The notes below the pieces were generated by a model. It did no database searches and was not told the DNA's origin. It worked only from the letters and a program-made list of their open reading frames with translations. Positions 5,871-7,515 of a stretch of 7,515 nucleotides of DNA are shown here, one piece after another. A program made the translations under genes and the position numbers. Numbering within the stretch: position 1 is the first letter of the stretch; every line of letters begins with the position of its first letter. The stretch covers positions 1 through 7,515 of the forward strand of contig JASLGJ010000592.1 in the NCBI GenBank assembly GCA_030150085.1, given 5' to 3'. Origin of the DNA: Candidatus Elarobacter sp. GTDB lineage: Bacteria > Vulcanimicrobiota > Vulcanimicrobiia > Vulcanimicrobiales > Vulcanimicrobiaceae.

Positions 5871-5899
5871 TTCAGACTTCCTCCAAGATCGGGTATGCT
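5871..5899 (+). promoter_or_regulatory. Candidate sigma70-type promoter for the DUF3800 gene
   Basis: TTCAGA (5871-5876) and TATGCT (5894-5899) are 17 bp apart, and each matches the -35 or -10 consensus at four of six positions. Transcription would begin near 5906, giving a leader of about 70 nt that includes the inverted repeat at 5938-5967. The site lies in the 129-bp divergent region between tag and the DUF3800 gene. No comparable leftward promoter for tag stood out. Confidence 0.35.
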
Positions 5900-5937
5900 G
5901 ACGGCCGATGACTACGGCGATGCACGGCAACGGAGCG

Positions 5938-5967
5938 GTAACGAGCGGGAAATCCCAACCGCGTTAC
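5938..5967. repeat. Nested inverted repeat in the leader of the DUF3800 gene
   Basis: GTAACG (5938-5943) and CGTTAC (5962-5967) form a perfect 6-bp inverted repeat. Nested inside is GGGA (5947-5950) facing TCCC (5953-5956), with almost the same centre. The structure ends 10 nt before the GTG start. It could be a dimeric repressor site or an RNA fold hiding the start region, where no ribosome binding site is seen. This is a short repeat, so chance is not excluded. Confidence 0.4.
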
Positions 5968-5977
5968 GATCCCGCAC

Positions 5978-6709
5978 GTGGCATTCATCGTCTACCTCGA
6001 TGAGTCGGGCGATCACGACCTGACCAGAATCAACCCCCATTTTCCGGTTTTCGTTCTCCTGCTCGCCGTCATCGAGCAAGACGATTACATCGACCGCATC
6101 ATCCCCGCCTTCAACCGGGTGAAGTTCGCGTTCTTCGGGTCAGAGGCGGTCGTCTTCCATTCGTACGAGATTCGCAAATCGAGAGGTGCTTTCAGGTGCT
6201 TGCTGCAGCCCTCGGTACGCGCCTCGTTCTTGCCGAGCATCTCCAGGCTCATGCCAGACAATCCCTATCGAATCATCGCCGTTGCGATCAAGAAGGAAGA
6301 ACATCGAGCGGCATCAAGCACGCCCGTGCGCAACCCGTACGCGGTAGCACTGGAGCGCGCGCTCGAACGGCTGATCGGCATGCTCGAAATGCGGCGCCGG
6401 CGACGCATCGTCATAATCGCGGAGCAGCGCGGCAAACACGAAGACGCCGATCTCAGAGAAAGCTTCGAGCGCTTCGTCTCGCATGGAACGCCCGCGGTGA
6501 GCCCGCCGCGCGTCCACGCCATCGCATGGACGCTCACCTTCGTCCCCAAGCGGATGAACTGCATCGGCCATCAGATTGCCGACCTCGCCGGAGCCCCGAT
6601 CGCCGCCTACGTGCTGAGTACGATCCAAGGCCGTCAGACGAACGACCGGGCCTACGCCATCATCCGCGATAAAATGGACGTTTCACAGCCCGAAATTTTG
6701 CCCGAATAA
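5978..6709 (+). CDS. DUF3800 family protein, putative RNase H-like fold nuclease
   Basis: This 243-aa protein opens with IVYLDESGD (4-12), the hallmark of DUF3800. The further conserved points are all present: a His/Glu segment FHSYEIRK (60-67), a strand IVIIAEQRG (144-152) followed by acidic residues, and the late HQIADLAGAPIAAYV (198-212). D8, E9, E64, E149 and D202 are candidates for metal-binding acidic residues, if the family is indeed RNase H-like as has been proposed; no activity is assigned here. The start is GTG at 5978, chosen because DUF3800 proteins begin just before the DESG strand; no Shine-Dalgarno is visible. G+C is about 60% by my count, against about three quarters in the sampled regulator gene. 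This marks it as a likely recent acquisition. It stands alone between tag and groEL and is oriented against groEL. The family is often found in variable or mobile regions, so a defence or element-linked role is conceivable but unproven. Confidence 0.85.
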   Translation: MAFIVYLDESGDHDLTRINPHFPVFVLLLAVIEQDDYIDRIIPAFNRVKFAFFGSEAVVFHSYEIRKSRGAFRCLLQPSVRASFLPSISRLMPDNPYRIIAVAIKKEEHRAASSTPVRNPYAVALERALERLIGMLEMRRRRRIVIIAEQRGKHEDADLRESFERFVSHGTPAVSPPRVHAIAWTLTFVPKRMNCIGHQIADLAGAPIAAYVLSTIQGRQTNDRAYAIIRDKMDVSQPEILPE

Positions 6710-6714
6710 AACAA

Positions 6715-6740
6715 GAGGGCCGCGGCTGCCCGCTTCCCTC
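6715..6740 (-). terminator. Hairpin followed by U-rich tract in the leftward direction
   Basis: Read leftward, GAGGG and CCCTC enclose an inner GCGG/CCGC stem with a GCAG loop and a 2x2 internal loop. The next bases are TTGTTTTATT, a U-rich tract. It could be the distal terminator for transcripts passing the groEL terminator. In the rightward direction no T-run follows, so it is a poor terminator for the DUF3800 gene, whose stop is only 5 nt away. Confidence 0.45.
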
Positions 6741-6745
6741 ATGCC

Positions 6746-6763
6746 GATCAGGTATTCCTAATC
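6746..6763 (-). repeat. 7-bp hairpin with one G-U pair in leftward RNA
   Basis: Leftward it reads GATTAGG-AATA-CCTGATC, a 7-bp stem in which one pair is U-G. In the rightward RNA the same position would be a C-A mismatch. It is part of the hairpin chain downstream of groEL. Confidence 0.45.
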
Positions 6764-6785
6764 CGAAACCATCGTACCAAACGCA

Positions 6786-6801
6786 GTCAAGTCCCCTTGA
6801 C
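6786..6801 (-). repeat. 6-bp hairpin with GNRA-type loop
   Basis: Leftward it reads GTCAAG-GGGA-CTTGAC, a perfect 6-bp stem closed by GGGA, which fits the GNRA tetraloop pattern. It directly follows the groEL terminator stem and is part of the hairpin chain. Confidence 0.45.
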
Positions 6802-6838
6802 GAAAACGACCCCCGGAGATCGCTCTCCGAGGGCCGTT
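6801..6838 (-). terminator. Rho-independent terminator of groEL
   Basis: Bases 6824-6838 pair with 6805-6819 in leftward RNA. The 15-bp stem is continuous with two G-U wobbles and is capped by GCGA, a GNRA tetraloop. It is followed by TTTTCGTC, of which the first two Ts are in the stem. The stem lies 31 bp after the groEL stop. Rightward RNA would have two A-C mismatches instead, so the structure belongs to the leftward transcript. Confidence 0.75.
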
Positions 6839-6850
6839 CTGCTTGCGCGA

Positions 6851-6869
6851 TCTTCGCTTGGGGCGAAGA
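6851..6869 (-). repeat. 7-bp hairpin immediately after the groEL stop codon
   Basis: TCTTCGC and GCGAAGA form a perfect 7-bp stem with a five-base loop, starting on the first base after the TAG at 6870-6872. It could protect the mRNA 3' end or take part in the termination region. It is the first of five consecutive hairpins. Confidence 0.5.
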
Positions 6870-7515
6870 CTACATCATGCCGTAGTCGCCCATGCCGCCG
6901 CCGGGCGGGCCGCCGGCCGGAGCCGTCTTGGGCTCGGGCTTGTCGGCGATCAGGGTCTCGGTGGTGAGCACCAGGGCGCCGATCGAGGCCGCGTTCTGGA
7001 GCGCCGAGCGGGTGACCTTGAACGGCTCGACGATGCCGGCCTTGACCATGTCGACCAGGTCGCCGGTCATGGCGTCGAAGCCTTCGCCGGGCTTGGCGTT
7101 CTTGACGCGGTTCACTTCCACCGAGCCCTCGAAGCCGGCGTTCTCCGCGATCTGGCGGAGCGGCTCCTCGAGCGAGCGGCGGATGATGTCGACGCCGATC
7201 TTCTCGTCGGGGCTCGACGACTCGACGTTCTGGAGGGCCTTGAGGGCGTGCACCAGCGAGCTGCCGCCGCCGGGGATCATGCCTTCCTGGACCGCCGCGC
7301 GGGTCGCGGACAGCGCGTCCTCGATGCGGTGCTTCTTCTCCTTGAGCTCGGTCTCGGTGGCCGCGCCGACCTGAATCACCGCGACGCCGCCGGACAGCTT
7401 GGCCAGGCGCTCCTGGAGCTTCTCGCGGTCGAAGTCCGAGTCGGTCTCGTCGATCTGCCGCTTGATCATCTCGATGCGGCCCTTGATGGCGTCGGGCTTG
7501 CCCTTGCCGTCGACG
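6870..7515 (-). CDS. groEL: 60-kDa chaperonin GroEL, C-terminal 214 residues (5' part outside the window)
   Basis: The visible part is about 40% of a GroEL of usual length (about 540-550 aa) and covers the end of the intermediate and the second equatorial domain. GroEL forms two stacked heptameric rings that fold proteins in an ATP- and GroES-dependent cycle in the cytoplasm. [18 protein letters not shown] contains the catalytic Asp (Asp398 of E. coli). [20 protein letters not shown] is diagnostic. [10 protein letters not shown] holds the nucleotide-binding glycines around Gly415. [21 protein letters not shown] is the conserved late helix. At the Asp495 nucleotide-contact position the protein has Glu (IVEPFKVTR), a conservative change. 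The tail is [14 protein letters not shown], shorter in GGM repeats than E. coli's. The frame is open to the window edge, so the gene start and any CIRCE element or groES lie beyond 7515. A strong terminator lies downstream. Confidence 0.98.
   Translation of the reverse strand, partial: VDGKGKPDAIKGRIEMIKRQIDETDSDFDREKLQERLAKLSGGVAVIQVGAATETELKEKKHRIEDALSATRAAVQEGMIPGGGSSLVHALKALQNVESSSPDEKIGVDIIRRSLEEPLRQIAENAGFEGSVEVNRVKNAKPGEGFDAMTGDLVDMVKAGIVEPFKVTRSALQNAASIGALVLTTETLIADKPEPKTAPAGGPPGGGMGDYGMM

Noticed and set aside
4500..5930. Extension of the SDR frame upstream to a TTG, giving a 476-aa protein
   Set aside because: The extension overlaps the unmistakable tag gene out of phase and is Arg-rich. 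The Rossmann motif begins right after the ATG at 5249, which is the normal SDR start.
6715..6740. Terminator for the DUF3800 gene in the rightward direction
   Set aside because: The hairpin exists, but ATGCCG follows on the + strand instead of a T-run. The U-rich tract is on the leftward side only.
1..7515. tRNA or rRNA genes, insertion sequences, transposases, integrases or attachment-site repeats
   Set aside because: I looked for tRNA arms, terminal inverted repeats and recombinase motifs on both strands by eye and found none that I could support.

Overview
The window is a GC-rich bacterial chromosome segment, about three quarters G+C in the sampled core genes. A TonB-type envelope protein points to a Gram-negative-like envelope. 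The large regulator fuses a MalT-like P-loop head to a SARP/BTAD tail. From memory this combination is common in Candidatus Eremiobacterota (WPS-2) and relatives, but that placement is tentative.

Positions 1-998 look like accessory DNA. A leftward, truncated ribbon-helix-helix-like protein (1-121) diverges from a tightly packed rightward operon (207-998). The operon encodes an 80-aa protein with a Trp/Gly-Phe repeat and two paralogous XRE-type helix-turn-helix proteins. All three genes lie in one reading frame and are separated only by TAG codons. The space between the divergent starts is almost filled by a previously unannotated tandem array with an 8-bp period (core WTWGC), which looks like a multi-site operator or iteron array.

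Positions 1172-4048 carry the 958-aa STAND/BTAD regulator, preceded by a perfect TATAAT. It ends one base from the end of the convergent leftward cluster tag - SDR - tonB-like (5848 to 4050). This cluster holds DNA-3-methyladenine glycosylase I, a short-chain dehydrogenase overlapping it by one base (TGATG), and a small secreted or anchored TonB C-terminal-domain protein. The dehydrogenase has Phe where the catalytic Tyr is expected.

Positions 5978-6709 hold a rightward DUF3800 gene at about 60% G+C, well below its neighbours, so it was probably acquired horizontally. It is preceded by a plausible promoter and an inverted repeat.

Positions 6870-7515 are the 3' part of leftward groEL. Downstream of its stop lies a chain of five hairpins (6869 to 6715). 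Three pairs in two of them are wobbles only in leftward RNA. One hairpin is a 15-bp GNRA-capped terminator, and the last is followed by a U-rich tract. This may be a tandem terminator block or a small RNA from the groEL 3' region.

The strongest candidates for something undescribed are the 8-bp array with its RHH/HTH cassette and the hairpin chain after groEL.
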